A stretch of 64,000 nt of DNA from PGYR01 sp034670025 (GCA_034670025.1 JAXMOE010000005.1:124001-188000); one strand, 5' to 3'. Counted from the stretch's first letter, positions 7,543 to 16,174 are shown. Program-made: numbers and translations. Notes: generated by a model from the sequence alone, not told the origin.

Positions 7543-8814
7543 ATGAAAACACTAATACTACTACTAGTTGCATCGGCTTACCTCACGGCAGCTGAATATT
7601 ACTACCCACCAATTGGTTCGGATGAGTGGAAGACAACAAGCATGACTGACTTGGGCTGGGACACAGAGCGGAAAGCTGACCTTTCCAACTTCTTAGACAC
7701 CACTGGCACTAAGGGCTTCATTATATTAGTCAATGGTAAGATAGTAATAGAAGAATATTACAATGATTTTGATGCAACAAAAAACTGGTATTGGGCTTCG
7801 GCAGGGAAAACACTAACAAGCGTAATGATTGGGCTTGCCCAGCAAGAAGGGTTGATAGATATAGAAAGTCCTACTTCCGATTACCTCGGCGAGGGCTGGA
7901 CTAATATGGATGCAAGCAAGGAGAAGGACATAAAGATTAGGCACAATCTATCTATGTCAACAGGGCTGGATTATAATGTTGATAATCAGAACTGCATGGA
8001 CCCCGAATGTCTTAACTATCTCGACGAAGCAGGAACGCACTGGTTTTACTACAATGCACCATACCGATTGCTATTAGACGTACTCGACTCAGTGTATGAT
8101 AAAAGGATAAACCAAGTGACTAATCAACTAATCGGCGACAAAATTGGTATGGGTGGACTGTGGCTCAACTATGTCCGCTGGGGCACAGCTCGTGATTTGG
8201 CTCGCTTTGGCTCGTTTGTGGCGGCTGGCGGCAAGTGGGACAATGGCTTTGAATTGGAGAAGGAATACTACAATGCAATGTCGAACACATCGCAAGAAAT
8301 GAACAAATCGTATGGATACCTGTGGTGGCTCAACGGAAAGGATAGCTACAAACTGCCCTCGACAAACTTTGTGTTCGACGGCCCATTAGTTCCCACAGCA
8401 CCGAGCGATATGTACGCAGCTTTGGGTAAAAATGACCAAAAAATATACATAGTGCCATCTATGAATATGGTAGTGGTACGAATAGGCGAAAGTGCCGATG
8501 AATCCAAAGCGGCAGCTTCTTCTTATGACACTCAACTGTGGGCAAAGATTATGGTTATGTTACCCACGACGAATGTTGAAGAGCTAACAGAAACACCTAT
8601 CATCAGCCCAAACCCAGTGCAAAACACACTAAACATAAGCACTGATGTAAGCTATGACAAAGCCGTGATATATGACTTAAATGGAGCAGTAGTTATGGAA
8701 TCAGAATACAGCCAACAAATCAATGTTGGTGGCTTGCCTGTAGGCCATTATAGCATTGTGTTGAGTAAGAATGGAGAACGAGTTTGGGTTGAGGGGTTTT
8801 TAAAGAGTGAGTAA
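7543..8814 (+). CDS. Secreted serine hydrolase (class C beta-lactamase/esterase fold) with T9SS sorting domain
   Basis: A 423-residue protein. Its signal peptide (MKTLILLLVASAYLTAAE) begins at the ATG at 7543; an upstream in-frame GTG at 7528 would spoil it. WYWASAGKTLTS, about residues 86-97, carries the S-x-x-K nucleophile motif. FYYNAPYRLL supplies the Y-x-N element, and LWLNYVRWGTARDLARFG follows, as in the beta-lactamase superfamily. The last 75 residues (ISPNPVQNTLNIS, then GLPVGHYSIVL) are a type-A T9SS sorting domain, so it is predicted to be surface-attached or secreted. The substrate is unknown; such enzymes are often esterases or peptidases. Confidence 0.88.
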   Translation: MKTLILLLVASAYLTAAEYYYPPIGSDEWKTTSMTDLGWDTERKADLSNFLDTTGTKGFIILVNGKIVIEEYYNDFDATKNWYWASAGKTLTSVMIGLAQQEGLIDIESPTSDYLGEGWTNMDASKEKDIKIRHNLSMSTGLDYNVDNQNCMDPECLNYLDEAGTHWFYYNAPYRLLLDVLDSVYDKRINQVTNQLIGDKIGMGGLWLNYVRWGTARDLARFGSFVAAGGKWDNGFELEKEYYNAMSNTSQEMNKSYGYLWWLNGKDSYKLPSTNFVFDGPLVPTAPSDMYAALGKNDQKIYIVPSMNMVVVRIGESADESKAAASSYDTQLWAKIMVMLPTTNVEELTETPIISPNPVQNTLNISTDVSYDKAVIYDLNGAVVMESEYSQQINVGGLPVGHYSIVLSKNGERVWVEGFLKSE

Positions 8815-8844
8815 AAAAAATCCCATTGCAAAAAGCAACGGGAT
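8813..8844 (-). terminator. Rho-independent terminator of the beta-barrel gene
   Basis: On the minus strand a 10-bp stem (ATCCCGTTGC/GCAATGGGAT, one G-T pair, T5 loop) is followed by a run of eight T. The T-run overlaps the stop codon of the convergent serine hydrolase gene. Confidence 0.88.
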
Positions 8845-8872
8845 AAAAATAAATCTAAATTGTGTTTGTTAA

Positions 8873-9499
8873 CTATTCACTACCAAAAGGCACACTAACA
8901 CCAGCGTGGAAGCCTAGTTGGCGAGTATAAATCTCATCAGTGAAAATAACATCATTATCTAAATCTGAAAGTCCGTGAGTATAAGTGAATTGACCGAATA
9001 GCGACAGCCCATCAAATTCCAACTCAAGACCTGCACCACCCATTAGCGAGAAGTCCATGTTTTCAGTTTGATCAGAAATATCAGTCGTGCTACCATCATC
9101 AGCCACATATTCGGCATCCAATTGGAAACCAACACTTGGCCCAATTATCAAATACGGCTTTATCATACCGGCATCGAAGTTAATTCTTGCCAGTACGGGA
9201 ATCTCAAAATAATTTGCTTTATATTCGGCATAGTCTAAAAGGTCAGAATCAAACCTCGCTTCACCACCTTTCTGCACCCACATTGGAGTTATCTGCAAGC
9301 TCAAAAACTCATTAGTCTGCAAATTCATAAACAGCCCGAATGCTGCACCGTTCCTGCCTTCCATATCGAAGTTGTCTTCTGGCTCAAACTTGAGCGTAGT
9401 GTTATTTATACCACCAATCACACCCAAGTCAACAGCACTTTTTGCTTGGAATGCACCAAAAGTCATCAATATTATCGCACTTACTATTATCTTCTTCAT
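8873..9499 (-). CDS. Small outer-membrane beta-barrel protein
   Basis: A 208-residue protein starting MKKIIVSAIILMTFGAFQAKSA, a clean Sec signal peptide cleaved near residue 22. The rest is a chain of amphipathic beta strands with aromatic ends (NEFLSLQITPMWVQKGG, YFEIPVLARINF, KPYLIIGPSVGFQL, LSLFGQFTYTHGL). This is the pattern of the PorT/OmpA-type 8-strand barrel family common in Bacteroidota. The open frame extends 60 codons upstream, but that part is low-complexity repeat sequence and AAGGA lies ten bases before this ATG. Function unknown. Confidence 0.8.
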   Translation of the reverse strand: MKKIIVSAIILMTFGAFQAKSAVDLGVIGGINNTTLKFEPEDNFDMEGRNGAAFGLFMNLQTNEFLSLQITPMWVQKGGEARFDSDLLDYAEYKANYFEIPVLARINFDAGMIKPYLIIGPSVGFQLDAEYVADDGSTTDISDQTENMDFSLMGGAGLELEFDGLSLFGQFTYTHGLSDLDNDVIFTDEIYTRQLGFHAGVSVPFGSE

Positions 9500-9869
9500 A
9501 TCTATTTCGTCCTTCATATATTTGTGAAACAATTCTGTTACCAACGTGTTTGTGTCACTTATATTGCAAAGAGTGACGGAACGCTGAAATTCCGTCGGGG
9601 TGTATGGAGGCAGGCACTTTGACAGGCTAAATGTCCGCGCTTGTCCTCCGCTGGCGGAGGTGACTTTTGCTGAAGGCAAAAGTCGGAGGTGGACGGAAAG
9701 CTGTTATTCTGAACTAAATGAAGCATCCAGATAATCTATAACTCTTTAATCAAGTATTCATGGATCCTTCGTTTCACTCAGGATGACACTCAAAGTACAA
9801 TCTTTAAAAAGAGTCATAATAAGAATATCTCTACAAAACCTACTCCACCACCTTCACAGCCTTCTAAAC
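9500..9869. repeat. Non-coding region with nested palindromic repeats
   Basis: No convincing gene. 9571-9700 contains palindromes with arms ACGGAA/TTCCGT, CCTCCGC/GCGGAGG and ACTTTTGC/GCAAAAGT, followed by CGGAGGTGGACGG. Parts recur near 13983 and 40464. A stem-loop with arms ATCCT/AGGAT followed by GACA lies at 9764-9788. See findings. Confidence 0.6.
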
Positions 9870-10011
9870 ATTGCCGTTGGCTTTAGCCAACGGATATTTT
9901 GGAACTCAAGAGAATACTGGCTTTAGCCACATTTTCAAGCTAATAATGGGACTAAAGTCCAACATAGTTTCTGAAAGGAAACAGAAACCGTCGGTTGAAA
10001 CCGACGGCAAT
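9870..10011. repeat. Array of five stem-loops with TTTA/TAAA-type loops
   Basis: Stems are at 9874-9893 (8 bp, TTTA loop), 9918-9929 (TGGC/GCCA, TTTA), 9949-9960 (GGAC/GTCC, TAAA), 9967-9988 (GTTTCTG/CAGAAAC) and 9988-10007 (8 bp, TGAA loop). The outer ends (ATTGCCGT at left, ACGGCAAT at right) are also inverted repeats, so the whole block can fold as one unit. An apparent 90-codon frame through it is not a gene. Confidence 0.8.
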
Positions 10012-10024
10012 ATAATCTCTATAA

Positions 10025-10060
10025 CAAAAAAACCAACCCTGCCCGAAGACAAAGTTGGTT
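10025..10060 (-). terminator. Terminator with TTCG tetraloop, copy 1
   Basis: On the minus strand AACCAAC and GTTGGTT form the outer stem. TTTGTC and GGCAGG extend it through wobble pairs to a TTCG loop, and five T follow. The same 37 bases recur at 16319-16355 behind flagellin 2. It ends the T9SS gene at 10083. Confidence 0.85.
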
Positions 10061-10082
10061 CTTATCAGCTAGAAATGTTTTC

Positions 10083-12266
10083 CTACTCCACCAATACTTT
10101 CACAATGCCCTGTTCAATACCCTCATTTATTTTAATAAAGTAAACACCAGATGGTTTTGTGCTACAATCCCACACAACTTTATTATTCTCAATTTTAATT
10201 TCATCATTTGTGTTTATTTCATTACCAATTATATCATAAACCCTAATCTCTGACTTGCTCGCTTTGATAAACTGGTCAGGTGTTAAATCTATGTTCACTG
10301 TGTTTGTTGCAGGGTTGGGGTAAGTGTATAAGTATTTGCGTTCAGTTTCATTTTCTACTGAGGTGGTTATACCAAGAGATTCGAATGAAGCACTGAATAG
10401 CTTACTTTCATTTGTAATGTTACTACTCCAGAATCTTTTTTCTATATAAATATGATCACTTGTTGCGGATACTATTGTGTAATAACTTTCTTCTTTATCA
10501 AGAGTAGATAAACCATTTTCCACTTGAGTCCAATTAGTGCCCTGGTCATTTGTTATCCATATACCAATATCATTTCTATCTTTCTGAAATATAGATAACA
10601 CCCAAGTATCGTAATCAATCATTTCTATATTATAATTATTCAAACCTTCAAACTTTTCTATACTAAATTCATTCCAAGTTTTACCTTTATCTTTTGATTC
10701 TAATACTCTAATCGGATAAGTATTTACTACATAATATTTATCTTCAAATTCATAAAAATTATTGAAGGTGGTGTATTCTTCCTCAATTGCAATATCACTA
10801 TATTTGTACCAACTATCTGCTTTATCATCCGATGCAAAAACCCCATTTCTTTGTGTAAATGCTAATAATTTACCTTCACTTGTTTTAGCAATATTCATAA
10901 TCTTATAATTAAACTTTAGCTCAGTAGTATCACTTAGCTTGAAAGTCTCACCATAATCACTACTAATAAAAATACCTTTTTGAGCATAAAAAATTAATCT
11001 ATCATCAAATATTTCTAAGTCAACGTAGCTACCTACTTGGTGATAATCAAAAGAGACTCCATAGTCAGTAGAAGAATACATTGCATAAGTTGTTTTTAGA
11101 TACAATTGATTATCTTTTGATTTTATACCATATATTATTTCTGACTTCTTTTCTAATTCAGGGTATTTGGTTTGCCAACTATCTCCCAAGTCTGTAGAAT
11201 ACAGAACACCTCTACGGAATGAACCTACACTATAAAGAGTGTCCTCAATACTATAAAAATCGTTAATCCTTATATTTTTACTATAGAGATTAGTATGATT
11301 TATTGATGTAAAGTCTGTATCTGTTTCATAAGCAAAATTACTAAACCCATAGAAAAAGTACTTTCCTTCTGACTTGTATAATTCTGATTGAATAATTGTA
11401 TTTTTTAGTGCTGACCAAGTCTTACCATCATCTCTAGACTCCATAATTCCCAGTGGATTTGTACTCGCTAATATTCTATCACTTTCTAAAGTATAATGAG
11501 TTATTACACTTTCAATGTCATTGCTCTCTGACCAAGTTTTACCATTGTCTTCGGAGCGGAGTATGTTACCATACACTGTGTTAACCAAAATATAGTCATC
11601 TGTAACTAACATAGAATATAGAGAAGAGTCGACTAATGTTTTATTCCACGATGAACCCTTGTCATCAGATATATATAACCCTCCCTCTAATGTGTCCAAA
11701 TCATTCTGTGGATGAACAGTATTATTTTGTAATGCAAACAAATGTGTAGAATTGGATTCTAATTCATGTGTTATTAATGGAGCTATTGTGTCTGTCCTCA
11801 TGCTATCTATTCTATTCCATTCTTTTTCAGAAAAGTTATATTTCATAATAGGATCGCCTGATTTGTTACTTATTACAAACAGTCCATTTTCACTAATATC
11901 AATATCTAATACAGCAAAATTATAATCATCTTTTGTTAATTCATGAATCCAACTACTCCCATTATCATAGGACAAATATTGACCTGTTGAAGTTTCTATC
12001 ACAATAGTATCACCTAAATTATCTATATCACGCACTCTTCCAAAGCCAGTATGCACGGTTTCATCATTGGGTACTGTCCATTCACCATCTTTGTATATTA
12101 GATTTTCAAGTTCTCCTCTATTAACATTTACATATAAATCATCCCCTATTGAAAAAACTTTATCTACAGTTTTGAAATCATACGGAGCAGTTAATTCTGT
12201 CCATGTTTGTGAATTTAGTGTCACTGCAAATAATATGCAGATTATAGTTAGTATCAGTTTTTTCAT
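10083..12266 (-). CDS. Asp-box beta-propeller protein with T9SS sorting domain (A)
   Basis: A 727-residue secreted protein with signal peptide MKKLILTIICILFAVTLNSQ. At least ten Asp-box repeats of the S-x-D-x-G-x-T-W type follow (for example SYDNGSSW, SDDKGSSW, SEDNGKTW, SRDDGKTW, STDLGDSW, SKDKGKTW, TNDQGTNW). These predict one or two sialidase/BNR-like beta-propellers. No sialidase catalytic residues are evident. The last 80 residues (YPNPATNTVNIDL, then CSTKPSGVYFIKI) are a T9SS type-A sorting domain. AGGA precedes the ATG. It follows a similar gene by 15 bp, and its sorting-domain DNA is nearly identical to that gene's. Confidence 0.88.
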   Translation of the reverse strand: MKKLILTIICILFAVTLNSQTWTELTAPYDFKTVDKVFSIGDDLYVNVNRGELENLIYKDGEWTVPNDETVHTGFGRVRDIDNLGDTIVIETSTGQYLSYDNGSSWIHELTKDDYNFAVLDIDISENGLFVISNKSGDPIMKYNFSEKEWNRIDSMRTDTIAPLITHELESNSTHLFALQNNTVHPQNDLDTLEGGLYISDDKGSSWNKTLVDSSLYSMLVTDDYILVNTVYGNILRSEDNGKTWSESNDIESVITHYTLESDRILASTNPLGIMESRDDGKTWSALKNTIIQSELYKSEGKYFFYGFSNFAYETDTDFTSINHTNLYSKNIRINDFYSIEDTLYSVGSFRRGVLYSTDLGDSWQTKYPELEKKSEIIYGIKSKDNQLYLKTTYAMYSSTDYGVSFDYHQVGSYVDLEIFDDRLIFYAQKGIFISSDYGETFKLSDTTELKFNYKIMNIAKTSEGKLLAFTQRNGVFASDDKADSWYKYSDIAIEEEYTTFNNFYEFEDKYYVVNTYPIRVLESKDKGKTWNEFSIEKFEGLNNYNIEMIDYDTWVLSIFQKDRNDIGIWITNDQGTNWTQVENGLSTLDKEESYYTIVSATSDHIYIEKRFWSSNITNESKLFSASFESLGITTSVENETERKYLYTYPNPATNTVNIDLTPDQFIKASKSEIRVYDIIGNEINTNDEIKIENNKVVWDCSTKPSGVYFIKINEGIEQGIVKVLVE
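10144..10324 (-). repeat. Sorting-domain cassette, copy 1 of 2
   Basis: These 181 bp encode most of the T9SS sorting domain of the 10083 gene and match 12331-12511 of the next gene with only about eight substitutions and no gap. The remaining parts of the two genes are far more divergent. Confidence 0.9.
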
Positions 12267-12281
12267 AGTTTTTATTCCTGT

Positions 12282-13715
12282 TTATTCCTTAATAACTTTA
12301 TAAATTTCTTCATCTATTCTGATTATGTACACACCAGATGGTTTTGTACTACAATCCCACACAACTTTATTATTCTCAATTCTAATTTCACCATTTGTGT
12401 TTATTTCATTACCAATTACATCATATACCGTAATCTCTGACTTACTCGCTTTGATAAACTGGTCAGGTGTTAGATCTATGTTCACTGTGTTTGTTGCAGG
12501 GTTGGGGTAAGCTGAATTACCAAAATTAGAATTACCACTATCTTCAATATTGCTAATAACACTGCCAAGAGTTATCTTAGCAATTGTATTTTGGTTATAA
12601 GCAACTAATAGATTATTCTTGTCTATAATTTCGAAGCCAGTCAAAGTTTTTGTTATACCAGACTCAATTCTAAACCAACTACTACCATTGTCTGTACTTC
12701 TGTAAAGCTCAAATTTACTTGACCTAGCAAATAGAGTAGAATCATTCAACCTCTTAAAATCACGAGGTACATATTGTTTTTCATTGTCCTCATAAATCTT
12801 AGCCCAGCTATTCCCACCATCTGTTGTACGATACATCCGTGGGTAAAATTTATTATCCTCATTGTAAGTGGATACAATTCCATTATCAGAATCATCAAAA
12901 TAAATAAAATGTTGGGCTGTTGGGTCAGACAATGAAAAAGGTAACAGCTCCCATTCAGGGTTATCAAAATCTTTAATCTTTGCTAAGCTTCTGGTCGGTA
13001 CCAAACTGTCATTCTCGTTATAAGAGTAGTGAGCAATTGTAGTTAGAAAACAACCGTCACTAGTTACAAGTTCATCATCATAACTAGGATTAGACCACCT
13101 ATCTTTTCCACGTGGTTCAGTTAGTTCAGCTAAAGTCTCCATATTAAATTCAACTATTTTTCTACTCAAATCAATTGGATCAAGTATTACAATTGTTGAA
13201 TTATCATCGTAATGTGTACCCCCTTCACTTCGTGAATAAATAAAATATCTCCCATTGTTTTCTGCCATAGTTATAAAATCGTAATTTCTAGCATCATTAA
13301 GACTAGTAATATTCTGCACTATATACTCTTCTCTTCTTGGAGTATCAATATTATATTTATAAAATCTGTTATAATGTGAATTAATAAATAAATTATTGTT
13401 ATCTAGGAAAGAGACTTTTACAAAATCTGAATAGTAGTGAGTGTATTGGAATGTGAAATTTGGCTTCTCCATATAATCCAAAGTCTTCCAGCTCTCACCA
13501 AAATCTGGAGAATAAGCTAAGCAATTTGGATATGTATATTTATTGCCGACTAAGGCAATACCATTGCCATCATCACTTATTTCAATATCAGAGTATTGAC
13601 CAACTGAATCAACTACTATTTCAATGTATGTGGCACTTATTCTACCTAACTGCGAGTAGCTTGGGTGGTAAGCTGCGGTTGTAACAGCCATAATAATTAG
13701 TAATCGTAGTATCAA
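12282..13715 (-). CDS. Asp-box beta-propeller protein with T9SS sorting domain (B)
   Basis: A 477-residue secreted protein. I use the TTG at 13715: GGAGG lies seven bases upstream, and only this start yields a full signal peptide (ILRLLIIMAVTTAAYHPSYS). The ATG at 13691 would leave it too short. Asp-box-like units include SPDFGESW, TTDGGNSW and STDNGSSW, so a partial or degenerate propeller is likely. The C-terminal sorting domain (AYPNPATNTVNIDL, then CSTKPSGVYIIRI) is the type-A T9SS signal. It is probably cotranscribed with the longer paralogue downstream. Confidence 0.83.
   Translation of the reverse strand: MILRLLIIMAVTTAAYHPSYSQLGRISATYIEIVVDSVGQYSDIEISDDGNGIALVGNKYTYPNCLAYSPDFGESWKTLDYMEKPNFTFQYTHYYSDFVKVSFLDNNNLFINSHYNRFYKYNIDTPRREEYIVQNITSLNDARNYDFITMAENNGRYFIYSRSEGGTHYDDNSTIVILDPIDLSRKIVEFNMETLAELTEPRGKDRWSNPSYDDELVTSDGCFLTTIAHYSYNENDSLVPTRSLAKIKDFDNPEWELLPFSLSDPTAQHFIYFDDSDNGIVSTYNEDNKFYPRMYRTTDGGNSWAKIYEDNEKQYVPRDFKRLNDSTLFARSSKFELYRSTDNGSSWFRIESGITKTLTGFEIIDKNNLLVAYNQNTIAKITLGSVISNIEDSGNSNFGNSAYPNPATNTVNIDLTPDQFIKASKSEITVYDVIGNEINTNGEIRIENNKVVWDCSTKPSGVYIIRIDEEIYKVIKE
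12331..12511 (-). repeat. Sorting-domain cassette, copy 2 of 2
   Basis: Near-identical partner of 10144-10324, in the same orientation and at the same place in the reading frame. Confidence 0.9.
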
Positions 13716-14350
13716 TTCGGAGCCTCCAGTGTTATTATAGAATATTAATAATGCAATCTAAATTGCAATAATTATTATTAAACAATAAGATGAAAGTCGG
13801 AAAAGTTACATTCCCTCTCCATTTTTTCTTGGATCTGTAGGTGTCTATCCAGAGGGTGTGTATCACCCGAAGGATCCAGGATGAGAAAAGTAAAACTCTA
13901 ATTATCAAAGCCGAATTTAACCTTAGACTTATTCTTGCCTAGACTCTTCGCTCCATTTCATTTCACTCTGAGTGACGTTGTCCTCCGCTGCGTGTGAAAC
14001 CGACAGCATTAGCGGAGGTGTAAAAAAAGCTTTCATTCCGAGCGAAGCGTAGCTTGCCACGTCTTTAGCGTGGGGTATCTACCTAATTAAACACAGACAG
14101 CCGCGCTACGCTCGCTGTGACATAATCAATCCTCCCCAGTCTGAATAAATTCATACAAAGGGGCAAAGGAAACTGCGCAATATAAAGACATATCATACTA
14201 TTATTTCACCACTAATATGAGAACTATAGAGCATTGAAAAATTGATAGTTAACACGGAGTCTAAGACATTCAAAGAAAGTATTTTCAAGAATTTCAGAAT
14301 TTTTTTCACATATAATTGTAGCTTTTCTGTAAAAAGGTTGTTCTTAGTTA
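13716..14350. repeat. Long non-coding region with several dispersed repeats
   Basis: I see no real gene in these 635 bases. The region holds a GGATC-flanked palindrome with inner GGGTG/CACCC near 13831-13882, and a 30-base block at 13921-13950 that recurs at 16236-16265. It also holds stem-loops followed by GACG or GACA at 13943-13977 and 14097-14122, a CCTCCGCT/AGCGGAGG stem near 13982-14020, and a CCACG/CGTGG hairpin near 14057-14073. Confidence 0.6.
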
Positions 14351-14367
14351 TTATGCAAAGTGCATAA
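14351..14367 (+). promoter_or_regulatory. Candidate operator of the XRE/ImmA pair
   Basis: TTATGC and GCATAA form a perfect 6-bp inverted repeat around a 5-nt spacer. It sits 68 bp upstream of the first gene of the pair, where an XRE repressor would be expected to bind. The role is inferred from position and symmetry only. Confidence 0.45.
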
Positions 14368-14371
14368 AAAA

Positions 14372-14401
14372 AGGGAAAGGTCACGGAACGACACTTTCCC
14401 T
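14372..14401. promoter_or_regulatory. Leader hairpin (or minus-strand terminator)
   Basis: AGGGAAAG/CTTTCCCT form an 8-bp stem. On the plus strand it lies in the leader of the 14435 gene. On the minus strand it is followed by seven T and would stop antisense transcription. Confidence 0.55.
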
Positions 14402-14434
14402 ATAAAATCTACAAACATATTGAGGAGGTTTGCA

Positions 14435-15001
14435 ATGTCAAACTTAAACATATTTGATCAGAAATCAAAGGATTCTGACCTTAAAGAAGACTTATTATCT
14501 TCAATTAAACCATATATACCAGACATATATCTTGAAACGAGAAAGTCGGTAGATTGTTGCAGTAAGGTCAATAAGGAGTATGATCCACGAGATGTTAGTT
14601 CATGGAGAGCATCATTTATTAAAGGGTTGATCTATAAGAACTTTAGTACAAATCCAAACCTATGTGTTCTTTTAAAAGATTTAGCTAACAATAATTTCCT
14701 GTTAGTATTACCTAGGTATAAGCTGATAGTTTGTAAGGCTGATAGTTATGGTCTGCCTTTACGGTCATTCAGTACAAATCAAGCAGAACAGTTATTCTAT
14801 GAATGTAATCAATTATTATTTACATACTCTCTGGATTCTGACGGTAAGCTGCAAGATATTTTTATAATTTCTACCCAAGAAGATAATAGATTTAAGATAT
14901 CGCTAGTTTCAGAATACAAAAATAAACAGATACAAGCACCAAAGAGTCAGTCAGTATTAAGACATAAAAAAGATATGAATAAGAAAAAGAAACAAATTTA
15001 G
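14435..15001 (+). CDS. Orphan protein paired with an XRE/ImmA regulator (candidate toxin or sensor)
   Basis: A 188-residue cytosolic protein. I chose the ATG at 14435 because GAGGAGGT lies six bases upstream; the frame's earlier codons run through the leader hairpin. I do not recognise a domain. Visible are DPRDVSSWRASFIKGLIY (about residues 50-67), hydrophobic beta-like FLLVLPRYKLIVCKA, and a lysine-rich tail (HKKDMNKKKKQ). A 60-bp gap with a hairpin separates it from an XRE-ImmA gene. Such two-gene arrangements are common in toxin-antitoxin-like and phage-defence modules, for example RosmerTA-type pairs. Homology to any of these is not established here. Confidence 0.6.
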   Translation: MSNLNIFDQKSKDSDLKEDLLSSIKPYIPDIYLETRKSVDCCSKVNKEYDPRDVSSWRASFIKGLIYKNFSTNPNLCVLLKDLANNNFLLVLPRYKLIVCKADSYGLPLRSFSTNQAEQLFYECNQLLFTYSLDSDGKLQDIFIISTQEDNRFKISLVSEYKNKQIQAPKSQSVLRHKKDMNKKKKQI

Positions 15002-15007
15002 AATTAA

Positions 15008-15039
15008 TTCCCGCTTCCACTAAAAAGAGGGAGCGGGAA
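15008..15039 (+). promoter_or_regulatory. Intergenic hairpin inside the XRE/ImmA pair
   Basis: TTCCCGCTTCC and GGGAGCGGGAA form an 11-bp stem with one wobble pair and a 10-nt loop. No T-run follows. It may partly attenuate the downstream gene or protect the upstream message. Confidence 0.6.
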
Positions 15040-15067
15040 ACATTTCAAAAAAAAAGGAGATATGGAG

Positions 15068-16174
15068 ATGAGTGTAGGACTAAACACTTATAATTTAAAA
15101 ATCGCAAGGGACTTCAGAGGACTCAGACAAAACGAGTTAGCAAAAAAACTAAACTATAAATCCGTTTCAAAATTATCTAAAATAGAGAATGGATTGAAGA
15201 AAGCCACTAGCCAAGAGATAGAAGAGATTTTAGAAGCTTTAAATTTCCCAAATTCTTATTTAGGATTAAATTTCAATTCAGAAATTAGAAATGACTTTAA
15301 ATATAGGTCTAGAAAAATAAACAACAGAACAAAAAATGAAATAGAAGCAAATCTACATATTGCTTTAAGCATAATTGATGATTTACTTGGAGATGAGCTA
15401 GAAATAGATTCTTTCAGTTTTGATAACTATATAAATGATCCTATAAATAAATTACTTGAAATAGATGAAATAGCACATTACTTTAGAAAGAAATTAGATT
15501 TAAATATATTTAACGAAACAAATTTAATTTCAAAGATTGAAAGTCTTGGAATAATAGTTTTAGAAGTAGAATATTCAAAATTGGAAGATTCTAGAGAATT
15601 AAAAGTTGACGGTACAAGTGCAGTGACGTTGAATAGAGTACCAGTTATATTCATAAATAAATTTAGCTCGAATGATAGGAAAAAATTTACTTTAGCTCAC
15701 GAATTAGGACACATAGTTTTACACTCATACAAAGTAAATAACCGCAAATCAGAAAAGGAAATGGAAGATGAAGCTAATGAATTTGCCTCTGAATTGTTGT
15801 TACCAAAAAAGGTTGTAAAATCAGACTTAAAAGATTTAAATTTAAATAAGCTGGAAATGCTAAAATCGAAGTATGGTGTTTCAATGGGAGCTTTACTTTA
15901 TAAGGCTAAGAGCTTAAATGCAATTCCAGAGAGTACACACAAATATCTGTTGATTGAAATGAGTAGAATGGGCTGGTTAAAGAAAGAACCAATCAGAACT
16001 AATTTGACTATAGATTCTTCCACAACAATGTGTGAAATACTAAGTCATTATTACGATGTTTTAGATTACAATGATGAAGAACTATCAGCTATGGTATCTT
16101 TAAATCTTGAAGATTTTCTGAGGTTGAAATCCCTAATGTTTACAAAAAGGACTTTACTGAGACGGTTAAAATAA
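15068..16174 (+). CDS. XRE-family regulator fused to ImmA/IrrE metallopeptidase (COG2856-like)
   Basis: A 368-residue two-domain protein. Residues 5-65 are an XRE helix-turn-helix (LKIARDFRGLRQNELAKKLN, then SKLSKIENGLKKAT). Residues about 130-265 are an M78-type peptidase domain with KFTLAHELGHIVLHSY, where H-E-x-x-H binds zinc. EMEDEANEFASELLLP provides the downstream acidic ligand. Relatives cleave or sense a partner repressor, as ImmA does for ImmR. The second ATG (15068) has AGGAG at proper distance, whereas the first (15062) is only two bases from it. The gene is clearly more AT-rich than its neighbours, consistent with acquisition. Confidence 0.9.
   Translation: MSVGLNTYNLKIARDFRGLRQNELAKKLNYKSVSKLSKIENGLKKATSQEIEEILEALNFPNSYLGLNFNSEIRNDFKYRSRKINNRTKNEIEANLHIALSIIDDLLGDELEIDSFSFDNYINDPINKLLEIDEIAHYFRKKLDLNIFNETNLISKIESLGIIVLEVEYSKLEDSRELKVDGTSAVTLNRVPVIFINKFSSNDRKKFTLAHELGHIVLHSYKVNNRKSEKEMEDEANEFASELLLPKKVVKSDLKDLNLNKLEMLKSKYGVSMGALLYKAKSLNAIPESTHKYLLIEMSRMGWLKKEPIRTNLTIDSSTTMCEILSHYYDVLDYNDEELSAMVSLNLEDFLRLKSLMFTKRTLLRRLK

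Noticed and set aside
9500..9679. 60-residue N-terminal extension of the beta-barrel protein
   Set aside because: It is palindromic repeat sequence, would bury the signal peptide, and a ribosome binding site supports the ATG at 9499.
9871..10143. 90-codon plus-strand frame
   Set aside because: It crosses the palindromic array and the terminator and runs into the 3' end of the T9SS gene on the other strand; no ribosome binding site or protein-like composition.
10083..12266. Active sialidase
   Set aside because: Asp-boxes are structural and occur in many propellers; the catalytic Arg triad, Tyr/Glu and FRIP motif of sialidases are not visible.
14193..14384. 63-codon minus-strand frame upstream of the XRE/ImmA pair
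   Set aside because: It overlaps the leader hairpin and operator-like palindrome, lacks a ribosome binding site and has no recognisable protein features.
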